Source: Xiphophorus maculatus
Taxonomy: Eukaryota; Chordata; Actinopteri; Cyprinodontiformes; Poeciliidae
NCBI RefSeq assembly: GCF_002775205.1
Contig: NC_036448.1
Coordinates: 4,056,572-4,120,571 of the forward strand
Length of the DNA stretch: 64,000 bases
Direction of reading: 5' to 3'
Positions 45,436 through 57,224 of the stretch are shown piece by piece (position 1 is the first letter of the stretch; the number at the start of each line of letters is the position of its first letter). The position numbers and the translations under genes are program-made. The notes below the pieces were generated by a model, which saw only the letters and a list, made by a program, of their open reading frames with translations, made no database searches and was not told the origin of the DNA.

Positions 45436-46659
45436 TCACCTGGAGTTGGCTTTCCTCAGGAGTCCCTGATAGATGTCAGATTTTAGGAAGCGCGGGTAGC
45501 AATCCCTGGCCATCAGGCTGTAGACGAGCTTCTGCGCCGTGTCGAAAGACGTCAGAGTCGGCTGGGAGATGTTCTTTGTGATGTTTTCTCTGGTAGTGCA
45601 GTCGATGTTGATCTGGAATCGAACAATACAACCCAGAGTGTCTTTAGAGCGGCGGGGTTCTGAATGGAAGCGACTCAGTCCGACATGTTTTTGTGTTGTT
45701 ACCTGTCTGGGTGCTTCCGGGTGGACAAACTCAGAGTAGATCCTGTTGGCGGACGAGATCATCTCCGGGACAGTCTTGATTTTTTTGTAGTCCTCGCAGG
45801 CGAGCCAAAACAGGATGTTCTCCTCGCTGTACTCCGACTTCAGGAACTCCCGGAACGCTATCTGTCCGGCTGGAAATCACGGGTCAGGAGACTTGTGTCA
45901 CGTCAAGTCAATTCAATTCTCATTCGTTTCATCAGGGACAGAACATTAAACCATTTTACGTGTTAAAAACAAAGCAATTGTTGTTTTCTGGCCACAGGCT
46001 AATTTGCAAACCCAGTCCTTGGTTGGACCTTTATTAAAAGACAACGAAATTAGAATTAAAGGTTCCTGTCACACACACACACAGACACACATACATAAAA
46101 TTTTTGGAACTTAACAAGAAAAACATAAAAATACATATTAGACAAAGTGAACTCTCCACAACAAAGTAGGTTGGTATCAATCAGCGTTTGCAAATTTGGT
46201 TTTGTTTAAGCCATTGTTTCTACTGGGAATTAAAAACTCTAAGATCTGTTACCATCTTTATTACTGATGATGAACTGTTCCAGATGTACAAACTGATAGA
46301 AAAGATGTTTCCTACCAACAGCCGTTATTATAACTCTTTGAACAATTTGAATTAAGATGAGTTGCAGCAACATTTCATTTCCCTTTGGGATACATATAGT
46401 ATTTTTGAACTGAATTGAATGAGGACCTCTGAATGAGAAGATATCTTGACCATATGATGTTTTGTACTTTGCAGGTTTGCAGTCTCCATTGACTTTGCCT
46501 CTGGTTACCCCTAGTCAACGACTCAAGGAGCAAGATTTGAAGATCCTCACCTTTGCAACCGAGGACTTTATCCACGGATTCGCTCCAAACCTCAACATCG
46601 TCCAGCGGATCCTTGGGAAAGCAACAAAATCTACCCTTGAAAAGAGCATCGAGAGCCAT
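45436..46659 (-). CDS. rgs21: RGS21 orthologue (complete, 3 coding exons)
   Basis: Exons 46659-46551, 45869-45703 and 45612-45436 give 453 nt, or 150 residues; mammalian RGS21 has 152. The first exon reads FCCFPKDPLDDVEVWSE, matching the RGS21 start in its CCF, the Pro four residues on and the 10-residue spacing to WSE. The box follows with KAGQIAFREFLKSEYSEEN, FWLACEDYKKIK, RIYSEFVHPEAPRQ, INIDCTTRENITKNI and LMARDCYPRFLKSDIY. The GAP-loop Glu-Asn, catalytic Asn and Asp are all present. An in-frame stop lies upstream of the ATG, whose context (G at -3 and +4) is good. The usual 62-nt exon is not separate: the N-terminal codons read straight into it, so an intron found in the neighbouring RGS genes is missing or has moved. 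RGS21 is a minimal RGS box linked in mammals to taste cells. Some features (FVHPEA, Gln before INID) also recall RGS1. Confidence 0.9.
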
Positions 46660-47389
46660 GACTAGCCAAGTTATCTGCGACCACTACGTGTAAACATCTA
46701 CAACATCCGGATAAATCCTGCTGAACAATTTTCACAACGTGAGGCTAACTAATGCCCCAAAGTAAAAAATGAGACTTACAGTGAGTGAAAAACTCCTTGG
46801 TGTTTTCCACATGGCTGCTGTGTGAAGTTCCCTGCTGAAATGTGCTAAAGGCCCAATAATGATACATACAGAAACTCACTTTATTGCCATCTCCTTCGTC
46901 TTCTGCTACGGGCGACGGAGACGAGGTCCTGCCAGGTTGAGGTCGGGGCTGTGACCGTTCGCAAATGATTGGAGTCGAGTGACTGAGCAAATCTAAATCT
47001 CAACCTACTCCGTCGACGAACCCCACCCAGTGTAGATGGAATATATGGAAATGGGCATGCAAAGTGTTGTTGTTGGGAGAACCAGGGCATCCTACCACAA
47101 CTTGAGGAAGAGAGAGCTCAGCCGTGATTTAGGCTGACCTCACCTGTTGGGCCACAGCGGTGGTTATGGCTAATACACACATGTGGTTGTGTTAATAAGA
47201 AATAACTGCATGACTCGACTGGTTAATTCCAGCATGTAGGGTCAGGATGGGGTCAAGAAAAGTTCTTTAAGGCAAGCACTCAGCCAGATTTCAGTCTTGA
47301 GGGTTGGTATTCCTGCGGTGGAGCTCAAGATTTTTGAGCTTAAAAACCAAGCCTACTTAAAACAACAAGCAAGCGATCAGGAAGCGCCG
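46660..47389. other. immediate upstream region of rgs21
   Basis: The presumed promoter of rgs21 lies just right of 46659. No TATA box is evident, and in-frame stops precede the ATG. No repeat was identified. Confidence 0.35.
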
Positions 47390-47640
47390 AGTAAAAAGAT
47401 CACGACGGTACACAAATGGCCGTAAACAAATCGGCCGATGAGGGACGGAGCTCGTCATGCCTGCCGTTTTTGCATCCGCGCGGCGTGACTTAGGAGACAC
47501 AAGCGGCAAACGCGCCGATTCATCATCCGCCTTCACGCCCCGTGACAGACGTTTGGAGCATTAGAGAGATCGCCGAACTTCCGGGGGCTCCTCTGCGCCG
47601 ACCGAAAGGCGGGGAGCGTTAAAAAAATGCAAACACTTGT
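47390..47640. promoter_or_regulatory. CpG-rich island-like stretch upstream of rgs21
   Basis: Many CG dinucleotides (GGCCGATG, CCGCGCGGCGTG, AACGCGCCGATT, GCGCCGACCGAAAGGCGG) sit in otherwise AT-rich DNA. There is no ORF. It lies 0.7-1.0 kb upstream of the rgs21 start codon. A regulatory role is only an inference. Confidence 0.35.
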
Positions 47641-48519
47641 GTGAGAATATGTGGAGTTTGAAAAGAGCAAGACTGACTGCAAAGAGTCACATTTACTACA
47701 GCATTCTCACATTTCACGTGAACAATTCTGTTTAAAGCGCTTCTGCTTTGCTGCCCGTGCTCTTGCTTAATGAATTATGTTCCCAGATGCAGTATAGAGA
47801 ATTTTAGATCAACCTCACACATCATCCGCTTCGTCATTTGAACCGATGAATTAATGCGCCATTAGTCATTTCAGTTCAGATCTCAGAGTTTAGGGATCAA
47901 ACCATTCAGCAGTATTCAAACTGTGATGGCAGCTGATGTTGGGTTCAGGAGATTTGGAGGCAAAATTTCTGAGCATTGTAGAATCGTGGTCATTGCTGCT
48001 TTTACATGGTTGCGATGATACAATGAAGAACAACTGTAAACATTTCATATGTTTTATTTGATTGCGAGGGGAAATGCTTCTAGTTTGAGCAAAAACTTCA
48101 TACTTGCACTGTTAGTGTTTCTTGTTCATAACTTCTGCAAATTTCATTCTACAAGCCAAACATTGTCCACAATTATCCATTGTTTGGGCCTAGACGGGTT
48201 TTGAGTAGATAGTTTCAGAAGTTAACCAGCTAGCCAGTTTTATCCAATTAAAAATCAGGTTTGGTGTGAATAGGATTATGGTCCTGTTGGAACAACCTTG
48301 TTGTGCCCAAGTTTCAACAATTCAACTGTTTCTTTGAGGTGAGCTAAGTTTATTTAGGTGTCATTGCAGCCAAATAGCTCAAACTTTATCAAAGCTTTGC
48401 TCAGACGGAATTTAATTTGACCGCGTGAGCAGTTGTACATTGTCACAGTTGCGGCAATCATTGACGTGGCTTTTTTTTACAAAGAATGGCAAACCTTCAA
48501 ATAATTTTGTACTTTCTGT

Positions 48520-49440
48520 CAGGACTCTGGCTTTTTGGGTTTGGGTTTGATCTTATTTATCATTATGTTTTAGTTCTCTTTAGGTTAGCCCTTCATGGTG
48601 ATTTCAGTTTTATTATTTAAGGTTATTTAGTGGGATTAGAACTGCCTTGTTGTTTTTCTTATCTGCAGCCCTTCATAGTGTTTCTAGTTAGGTTTGTTCT
48701 TTAGTTAGGTTCTGTTTTTCTTGTATGTCAGAGCCTAGGTCGAGCTTCTTTAGTGATAGTTTGTTTTTATTTAATCCTTCTAGTTTCTCCCGCTGTGTTC
48801 CTAGTTATTTTGTCACTTTAGGCTTATTTAGTCTTCCTTTAGTAACTCTAGTTAGGTAATCTCTTTGTTCAGATCTTCTAGCTTCTATAGCTCTACGTCC
48901 CCTCGTTTTTATTATTGATAGATCAGCCTTCTTTCTGTTTGGGTTTGTTTATGTTTTTCCCTCATGTCTTTTTGTCTTCTAGTTTATCAGGTTTTCTTTA
49001 GTATTAATGTTTTCTTTTGTTTGAGAGATATTTTCAGCTCCCTGGTTTTTCTCCAGTATATCTCCTCAGCTTCCCTGTGCCATCTTCTCACCGCCCCTCA
49101 GATAGCTTCTGTGCCAACTACTCATACCTGCAATCAGTTATCTCATCTCGTTAGGTCCATTGTTCCATTTACTACTTCCCAGTATTTAAGCTCCTCTATC
49201 CCAGTCACAACTCGCCAGTCTGTCTTGTCATCCTGATCGTCACTACCCATGTTTCCCTCCCTGGACCACCTGTTGGTCCCTCGTGTTTCCAGTTTGTTTT
49301 GTTTATGGATTTTTTTGTATCCTTGGATTTTGGATTTTTTTGTTGGCTGATTTTCTTCATTAAAACATCCACTTATTTCTACGCCTACTGCCTGCTGCGT
49401 TTGGGTCCACCGCCACACCACACCATGGCACTTTCAAACA
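48520..49440 (+). repeat. T-rich putative retroelement fragment, unclassified
   Basis: Strongly T-rich plus strand with many GTTTAGTT / TTAGTTCT / TAGTTAGG phrases. It ends TGCTGCGTTTGGGTCCACC and CCACACCACACCATGGCA, a terminus I associate with dispersed fish repeats. No coding motif; class unknown. Confidence 0.4.
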
Positions 49441-50510
49441 ACTGATTGTAAACTTAGCAGGTGTGAAGAAATGCTACCATAAGACTTTCTTCAACATGTG
49501 ACCGAGTAGCTTTATTACTTTCCACAAGCTTCTTACTTGTTTATTTGTACAAGTGACTCTCTTGAGTACCAAAGACAAAAATACAAACTGCAGTCAATGA
49601 TGATTTAATATAGAAAGTCGAGAGTCTTTGGCCTTGGCTATTAAAGAGATAACTGTCAGGATGATCTCTTTAAAGATTCTGGTGAATGTCTGTATAATTG
49701 TTATCTTTTGTCAAACATTAACTGAAGCTGTATGCTGCATAATCATGCATGTGGAAATAGCCCTAAATTAAGAGTACCTTCATAATTATTGAAAAAGTAT
49801 GCAAACGTCTCACCGCAACTTTATATTTTGGGTTGTACAACATTTTTTAGAAACCTTTCCAGTTTGGCTTCATCTTTGATTCATTAAGAGCCAAAAGCAC
49901 GGTGAAATTTGGTGTGATTCCAGGATTATGGAACGAAACGGATTCAAACTCGGTAGCATGAAAAGTGTTCAGGGGAATTTCCTCCATTCACCAATTTTTA
50001 AAAAATTTTTTTTCAGTCGTCAGGAGCTCTGCAGGAGTCCTGCTGCTGTGTGAATACATTCAGCTCTTGTGCATCACCCTCATCATATAAGCAGTCATGT
50101 AGCATAAGAAGACTGAAAGGTGATGATGAACCCTCGTGAGCGTTTGAAACGTTCTTCACTGCACTCAGACATCTCAGCATGAAGTTCTTGATCAGTCGGA
50201 AAGCCGTTCTTTCTGCTTTAGGAAAAGCATTGCTGAAGTAAGAAGGCAATGACAACAACTACACCTGTCCTTGTTTTATGGTCTGCTAATAAGGCTGACA
50301 AGTTCACCTGAGCCGATTCTATCACATGAAGTTATCCGACTGGTTTGTAGAGATTTTTGTCAAGATGTATTAAGGAAGTCAGGCTGCGTGGAGGAATAGT
50401 AAGAGAGTTGAGTAAATTTGTAGGAGTGATTCATTCAACATGTTTCTTCCGTCTTAGGTCGGCTGTAGAGGAAAAGAGAGAAAATGTTAAAGTGTTAACG
50501 TCTTAAAGTT
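49441..50510. other. intergenic, nothing recognised
   Basis: No exon-like homology or repeat boundary. Confidence 0.3.
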
Positions 50511-51148
50511 TTGGTCAGTCCAGACTGTAAATGGTTGGTTTGGGTTTTTTTCTGTTGAGGTTCTGTAAAGCTATTCCTGGTAATAGGTGCCTTAGCGTTA
50601 GCAGAAAGCTAACCGCCTGTGTTTTAGTCGATATCAGCAATTTATGATAACGCCAACCAAAACCGTTTATAGTAGTGGGATATGACACTATATTACTGGA
50701 TATTAAATATCTTCACTTTTGATATTTGGGGAGTTTGGCACAATGTCAAAACACTGTCATTGATGACCTTTCGTTGAAGTTTGAATTTAGCAATGCTAAA
50801 TCGTTTACCCAACGAATCTAGTTACGTAACGTCCAACAAATTCCGTCGACCCAGACTTTAAACGGTTGGTTTAGAATTTTTGAATTGAGGTTCTGTAAAA
50901 CTATTCCTGGTAATAAGTCCCTCACCTTCAGCAGAAAGGCAAACGCTCGTCAGACATACCTGGTGTTTTAGTCGATATTAGCTATTTAGTATAACTCCAA
51001 CCAAAACTGTTTATCAGTAGGATGACACTATGGTATTGGATATTAAATGTCTTCACTTTTGCAAGAGACATTTAGGAAGTTTGGTACCGTCTACACAGGA
51101 AAATGTAACTTTATGTTGAACTTTAAATTTAGCAATGCAGCTTTTTTA
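50511..51148. repeat. direct tandem duplication of a ~340-bp unit
   Basis: Copy 1 (about 50519-50805) and copy 2 (about 50857-51145) share, in order, AGACT.TAAA.GGTTGGTTT, GAGGTTCTGTAAA, CTATTCCTGGTAATA, GTGTTTTAGTCGATAT, ATGACACTAT, GGATATTAAAT.TCTTCACTT and TTTAGCAATGC. There is no coding potential. Confidence 0.85.
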
Positions 51149-51319
51149 CATGAAGAATCTCCCACAGCTCTTCCTGCTTATTACATGGCATTCTATTAGA
51201 GAGGGAAAGAAAGTGGCAAACTGAGAAACTTTTGGGACAGACTTGAGCGTCTTTATTCAGCGTGGGTCATGACATTTACCTTCAAAGGTAAGGCCATGGT
51301 GACTGCTGTGCTTTTGCGA

Positions 51320-51625
51320 ATGTGTGTGTGTGTGTGCGTGCGTTTGTTTCTAATACCTTGTAGGGACCATTTTCCTGACATATACTACGTTGTGGGGACA
51401 CACTGCTCATTGTGGGGACTAAAGCTTTTTCCTCATAAGGGGAAACGCTGTTTTTGGGTCAGGGGTCAGATTTAGGGCTAAGGTGTGAATTGAGTTAGGG
51501 TTAGATATGTAAGGGGTAGGGTTAGGGTAAGGGTAAGGGTAAGGTTTAGGCTGTAGAAATGAATGGAAGTCAATGGAAAGTCCCCGCGAAGATAGCTGCG
51601 CAAATAGGCGTGTGTGAGTGTGTAA
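51320..51625. repeat. dispersed repeat with (GT)n and telomere-like GGGTTAGGGT run
   Basis: A short GT microsatellite (51321-51337) is followed by GGGGACCATTTTCC-like phrases and CTCATAAGGGGAAACG. A degenerate TTAGGG/TAAGGG run follows at 51494-51555, then AATGGAAAGTCCCCGCGAAG. This order recurs in many fish genomes, so the telomere-like run belongs to the repeat. Confidence 0.65.
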
Positions 51626-52093
51626 GGGCACGGTTCAAGCTGTTGAACGCATTCTTTTTCTGATGGAGCCTGGCTTCCCTCTGCTTTAAGCTGGACTCTA
51701 ATACATTCTTTTTTTTGCTTCAAATGCAACAATATCAGAGGAAAGGTCATGACCTTCTGTTTCCAAGACATGGTGGGAGTCTGATGCAGGCAGGAAGTGA
51801 AACGTGAGGCTTTGCAGGTGCAGGCAAGACAAACAAGGGAATGATTCACAGCTTAATGAATTTTGCCACTTCTAACTTCACTCTTTGACATTTGTAGAGT
51901 TAAATATAGCCAATGTTAGATTTTGTCTTTAACATAGCGGAGGTTTGAACAGAGTCAGGGTCGAAAAGGAACATCAGCATCGTAGAAATTTAAAGACTTG
52001 GTCTTGATGGGCCCGATTTCAACTCTATATTGGTTTCTGACAACTGAAGCATGAAATTATGCAAACTACAGTTTGTATAGCATGACTGAGTAT

Positions 52094-52997
52094 CAGGGCC
52101 ATGTTAATTAAAAAAATATAATGAGAATAAAGTTAAAATTATCAGAGTGAAGTCGTACGACAAAGTCATGATATTACAATTATTCTCATTATTTTGACTT
52201 TATTCTCGTGTTATGACTATTTTTGCAATAATGTGGCTTTATTCTCAAAATATTATTTTATTCTTGTATTATGACTGTTTTCATAACAATATGACTATTC
52301 TCATAATGTGGCTTTTTTTAATACTGTGGAAAATACCACAAGTTCGTTGGACTTCTCCTAGGCTTGTCTGGACTGTGATTGGCTGGTCTGTCTGTCAATC
52401 ATGGTCGACGACAACCTATCAGAGCCTTAATGTGTTGGAACTTTCTAGAGTGTGGCAGAACAGGTGTTTTTTGTAGTAGCTTGCAGTAGTTCAATAGTTT
52501 AGCAACTATATTATCAAAAAGGAGTTATCAGTGTGATGCTTGCTGATCGTTTTGTTTTGTTGCATCAAGAATTGTAAGTTGAGCGACAATAAAAGGACGC
52601 CACATCTTTGAACGGACGCCTGCAGTTTTTTCAGATACAAATCACCACGCCCTTTAGTTCAAATACTATGACTCTGTTCTCATATTGCCAAATCAATAAA
52701 ATTTTATTTTAGCAATAAGGCATTTCAAAGTGCTTTTCATCATAAAAACACAAAGACATAAAGTCATAGAACACACAGCCAACAACTGAAACATTACATT
52801 TTGCTATGTTACAACTTTATTCTCGTACGACTCATTATTCTCGCAATACGACCGTTTTCATAATACTACGACTTTATTTGTGAAATATTACGACTACTCA
52901 TTATTTCGACTTTTAATCTCGTATGATCTCGTAATATTATAGCTATTCCCATACAAGTCAATTCTCGTAATGACTATTAGTTCTCAGTATGGCCCTG
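52094..52997. mobile_element. ATTCTCGTAAT-array element with inverted ends
   Basis: It begins CAGGGCCATG and ends ATGGCCCTG. Both flanks hold degenerate TTATTCTCGT / TATGACT / ATTACGACTT arrays (52115-52320 and 52808-52980) in opposite order. The centre holds ~480 bp with an L2 LINE tail. No target duplication could be confirmed. Confidence 0.55.
52690..52760 (-). mobile_element. L2-type LINE 3' tail fragment
   Basis: The minus strand reads AAGCACTTTGAAATGCCTTA followed by AAATAAAATTTTATTGATT, the LINE 3' terminus seen elsewhere in the window. Confidence 0.5.
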
Positions 52998-53029
52998 ACA
53001 CTCTATCGAGACAAATATGAAGAGAACAA

Positions 53030-53160
53030 CAGCTGTCACTGGTTCGATTCCCGGCCTGATGACCTTCCCTGCATGTCTTCCTTCTCTCTCTCTCTCTTGC
53101 TACCCACCTTCCTATGTGACCAATAAATGCTACTAGTGCCAGTAAAAACTTAAAAAAATA
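53030..53160 (+). mobile_element. SINE, B-box and 3' part
   Basis: B box GGTTCGATTCCCGG is followed by CCCTGCATGTCTTCCTTC, a CT run and an A-rich tail. It is the same family as the copies at 54.9 and 57.0 kb. Confidence 0.6.
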
Positions 53161-54150
53161 AAAAGAACTAAAAAGATGCGCTCCCACAACCAGGTCCCAT
53201 ATTCTCCAAGTCTTAATCATCGAAATGCTAACCCAGGCTGTCACAAACAGATCAACAAGTAAATGAGAACTAATCCGTACTTGAAGCATACGCAGCTTAA
53301 TGGTATGTGAACTGAACTTTGTAGTAGTCCTTGATTAGTGTGAGCCATCACAACACATTCCAACTCAACAGATAAATTTTCCCCCCAAAAAAACCCTTAA
53401 AAAAGAAAAGGAAACACAAATCATCTGCTGCACGTGTCTCAAAATCTAAGAAGCTTACTCCACTCTGGTTGGACTTAAAGTGGACTGATGAGTCACAGCT
53501 GATTAGGTCTTTAGGAATATCTGCCAATTAGGAACATTTTCAACTGTCTTAAGCAGCTAAAACTCAGAAACATCTTCACTTTTCTGCAAACTCCCAGTGA
53601 CCAGACACATGTCTACCGCAGGTGAATTAACTAATCGTTAGGCATTCAAAGTTTCTAAAATCTCACTTCTGAAGGTCCAAACTGTTTCTCAAAGTTTTAA
53701 ATGAACGCTAAACATCCGACAGCACAGACGAAAAACCAAATAGCCATGAGCTTGACAGAAACATGGTTAATTGGCTTATTGGCTTTCTGTACAGAGCAGC
53801 TGAAGCATTTTAAACAAAGAGTGAAATGAAACAATTAAATGTTTTTTTTCCAGCCCACATGTTCGTAGTTTGATTCAGCATTCCCCCAGGAGGCGGGTAA
53901 CGCAGCAGAATCCATATCGCCTCTACATGGCGCTTTTCATTTTCAGTTCTATCAGCCTCAGCTTTAGCATGTGTAAGCTATACATCTCAGTGCATTTCCA
54001 CTGTTTCTGACATGCTTTTAAGGATATCTGAGTCTCTCTCTTTTCTCTCTGGAGCCACAGACAGCTGCAGTGTCGTTTACTGCAGCAGACATTAACATAA
54101 CAGATCATTGGCTATATATGAGTGTTCACTTCTCCTCTGGGTTTGCTGGT
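53161..54150. other. intergenic, nothing recognised
   Basis: No gene, RNA gene or repeat boundary was identified. Confidence 0.3.
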
Positions 54151-54151
54151 T

Positions 54152-54153
<2 letters not shown>

Positions 54154-54219
<66 letters not shown>
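54154..54219. repeat. (CA)n microsatellite
   Basis: About 33 uninterrupted CA units, followed by a T/C-rich stretch (54240-54280). Confidence 0.97.
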
Positions 54220-54221
<2 letters not shown>

Positions 54222-54899
54222 CACATACAAATAGTGCTTCTTTTTTTCTCTCTCTCTCTCCCTCTCTTCCCCCCACCTTCGCTGACCTTCTTGACCATTG
54301 GCTGAAATGTGACAGAACCAAAACAAGGCGAGAATGTAAATCGCAGCAGATGATGGAAAACACCCAGGCTAACCCCTATTTGCATGTGAGGAGAAGCGGC
54401 AAGTCGAGCAATTTGTTTTTCAAAAAAGGGCCACCGGGTGCGCGCGGCCACTGCAGAGCGGCTGTGATGCTCCTGTGCAGATTAAGCCTTTTTTTTTTTT
54501 TGGGTCATTTCAAAGCTACTGTTCCCCTCCCACCGCCATTAGAGGTTACAGATAGCAGAGTGCTTCCCAACTAGCTAAAAAGGCACATTTTGTTAAAGAG
54601 CACCTAATTTGTTTTCATAGTTTTGTTAGAAAGGGTTGCAGTACCGTCACCGTACACACGGTGGCACTGTAGTCCTCCGCAGCTCTTCTCTCTCTCCGCT
54701 TCTCTAAGCTCCATTATGTTGTGTAATTACAACAGCCCTGGATTCGTCAGACTCTCCCTTTGTTGTTGGTCTTGCTGGGTTTATTCATTTGAACCTGAAC
54801 GGGTTTTTGATTCCTCCACTGAGGCTACAGGCAGCAGGATGCAGGTTGAAGGTGGAGAGGAAGAGGCAACAAAACGAGAAAAAAAAGAGAGAAAAGAAA

Positions 54900-55080
54900 C
54901 GGCGTGGCGCGGCGTGACGCAGGGGAAGAGACCCATATACGGATGGGATGCCTTCGTTTTTGCCGTGGCCGTCAGAGGTTCGAGTCCCGGCCCGTTGTGC
55001 TTGTTCCGTGTCTTCCCCCTTTCTCATAACACACTTCCTGTCTGACCACGGTTAAATAAAAGCCTAGAGAGCCGAAAATG
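54900..55080 (+). mobile_element. tRNA-derived SINE
   Basis: GCGTGACGCAGGGGAAGAG resembles an A box and GGTTCGAGTCCCGGC a B box. A body with GTCTTCCCCCTTTCTC and a TTAAATAAAAGCC tail follows, then (AC)n at 55090-55111. Confidence 0.7.
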
Positions 55081-55111
55081 ACCTGTAAAAACACACACAC
55101 ACACACACACA

Positions 55112-55839
55112 TTTAGAAAGCCTTGAAAGTAATTCAGTAAGTAGGTAATCTTTCTCTACAATTTTGCACGGCCTCTGTTTACTTTGATGGGATAAGATGA
55201 GGAAAATGGCGGTGAAGAAAAAAAAAATCCTTTTAATAATGAGTCATTTCCGGCAAAGCTCTATAGATCTAACGCTGCTGGCAGCCTCTCACAATCCTGA
55301 TATTTAGTGTGCAGCTGGCTGACAGAGAAACCTGCCACCTGTTCCCCGCAAAACATTCACTCACTTTAGGTAGTTCAGGGAACTTGGCGTCGAGTTGGCT
55401 TTTTCACTGCATCCTCCGACGTTCGGTGAGGGCTTCATTGCGTTGGAAGGGGAGGAGGTACTCACCTTGAGTCTTTCAAAACTTAATGTGGCCTTGTGTC
55501 TGCAGTTGCTCTGAGATTTATCCAGGCTCGTCGATATGGTTGCGGGCGTCGAGTGAAAACAGATTTTCAAGGGGGGTGGATTTCACAGCTCGATATCTGA
55601 GTCTGGCAGTCAAATAATCTCTAGATTTGTCTCGCATGGGGTCAGATAAAAGAGCTTCGGAGATGTGATCAACCTGCATAAAGCTTGCGGAGTATTTAGC
55701 CCGGGGACACGACACTCCTGATTATCTTAGAGTGGAATTGGAGTCTTTTAGTTCATGTATTTGAGAAATTATGAGCTAAGCTTGCTATTTGGATACTTTG
55801 AAGGGTCAAGTACTATATATTTCCCTGGCACATAGTGGC
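55112..55839. other. intergenic, nothing recognised
   Basis: No motif-bearing ORF, although the 55.36-55.72 kb stretch has overlapping minus-strand frames without family signature. Confidence 0.3.
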
Positions 55840-56335
55840 ACTTTATAGCACTTCAGTTATCAAAGTCAAATATCATATGACTTTAAAGAAATTAGATTTT
55901 GTAATTTATGCCTTGAAATTGTGCCTCTGTCTCTTTAAGAAGCTCCTGCTCTTCCTGAAACTCCGCCTTCAGGAAGTCATCACAATATGTCTCCATTAAC
56001 CCTTTAACAACGTTTTTACCAGCGTTACACTGACAAGTAGCTAGCATAATGAGCTCAGCTGATCCACCAGGTGTTTGCTAATTGCTGCTGGCTAGTCTGA
56101 AGGAGCTGAGTGGGGGAGTCGTGCTCTGTGAGGCGGAAGCTCGGAAACCTGGAAACTGAAGGTGGCGCTAAGTCCAACCAGGCATTTTCCACAGCTGAAT
56201 GGTTGCCAGGGGAGATTCGAGGATTTCTCAAACATACATGGAAAGAATCAAGGCAACACTCCAGGTAAGTTTCTGATGAGGGAATAACATTATAACATCA
56301 TGTAAAGCTCGAAAAAGCCAATTTTAAAACAAGTT
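55840..56335 (+). mobile_element. TTAA-associated repeat family, copy 3
   Basis: CTCTTTAAGAAGCTCCTGCT, CTCCGCCTTCAGGAAGTCAT, CAGGTGTTTGCTAATTGCTG, GAGATTCGAGGATTTC and GATGAGGGAATAACATTATA follow in the family order. Confidence 0.8.
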
Positions 56336-57014
56336 ATTTTGCTTTTAGGTCTCCTCATACTGGCATTTATCTCCATTTTCATGTTTACTTCTCCAGCCAA
56401 ACTGATTTCTGCCTCGTAATTAGTTTAGGAATTTTGAAGTCGGGTTCTATTAAAAGGTTGTAAGCAAAAACGTTACCTGAAACGGATAAGTCTCTTTAAT
56501 ACAAATCCAGAATGCTCGGCCATGGAGGCTTAAGCTAGAGGCTAATCCGAGAGGGGCCAAGACCAAAGCGGACTTCATCATCTTAGAGCGAGTCCAATCG
56601 CAACAGCATCAAAGTGGTTTGTGGGAAAGTTGTTTTTAATTAATCTTTAAACCCGTGGCAGGTTTAAATTGGTTTTTAAAAACAAGCCGATGAGGACTTG
56701 TATGAGAAACTGAGGTTGGCCCTGTGCGCCACCAGTGATCTTCCTGAGTGAAACAGCTACTTAGATTAATAAATGTGAAGCGTGCCACTCAGGGTAACTA
56801 TTAACTCTTGGACATAAAAACTCCTACTGAGCATTAGACCTAATAATGACACTGAGGCCAACTCACACACTTCACTCCCATGAGTCAGTGTTAAGTGGAT
56901 GCAGTCTTGAGTTTAGATTCAAACTGCCTGGTTGCAGTGGGGTCTAAAATTAGACGCTTAGAAATTCAGAAATGCCACAAGGGTGCCTGAATGTCCTGCA
57001 AAAAACAGCAGAAT

Positions 57015-57182
57015 GGGATTCTGTGGTGGCGCAGGGGCAAAGCACGACCCAGGTATGGAGAACCCTGGTCCTCCTTGTGGCGGTGGTCGCAGGTTCGATT
57101 CTTGGCCTGGCGACATTTGCCGCATGTCCTCCCCCTCTCTCATTACCCTCTTTCCTGTCATACTACTTTCAAATAAAGTAGT
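57015..57182 (+). mobile_element. tRNA-derived SINE
   Basis: TGGTGGCGCAGGGGCAAAGC (A-box-like) and GCAGGTTCGATTCTTGG (B-box-like) are followed by a body with CGCATGTCCTCCCCC and an AAATAAAGTAGTC tail. It is related to the 54.9-kb copy. Confidence 0.75.
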
Positions 57183-57224
57183 CTGACAGACTATAAAGTA
57201 GTCCTGACTTGTATAAATAAATAA

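Noticed and set aside
54122-54574. 150-codon ORF with poly-HT
   Set aside because: A translation artefact of the (CA)n microsatellite.
54960-55010. tRNA gene
   Set aside because: GGTTCGAGTCCCGGC belongs to a SINE head; the acceptor stem cannot be closed.
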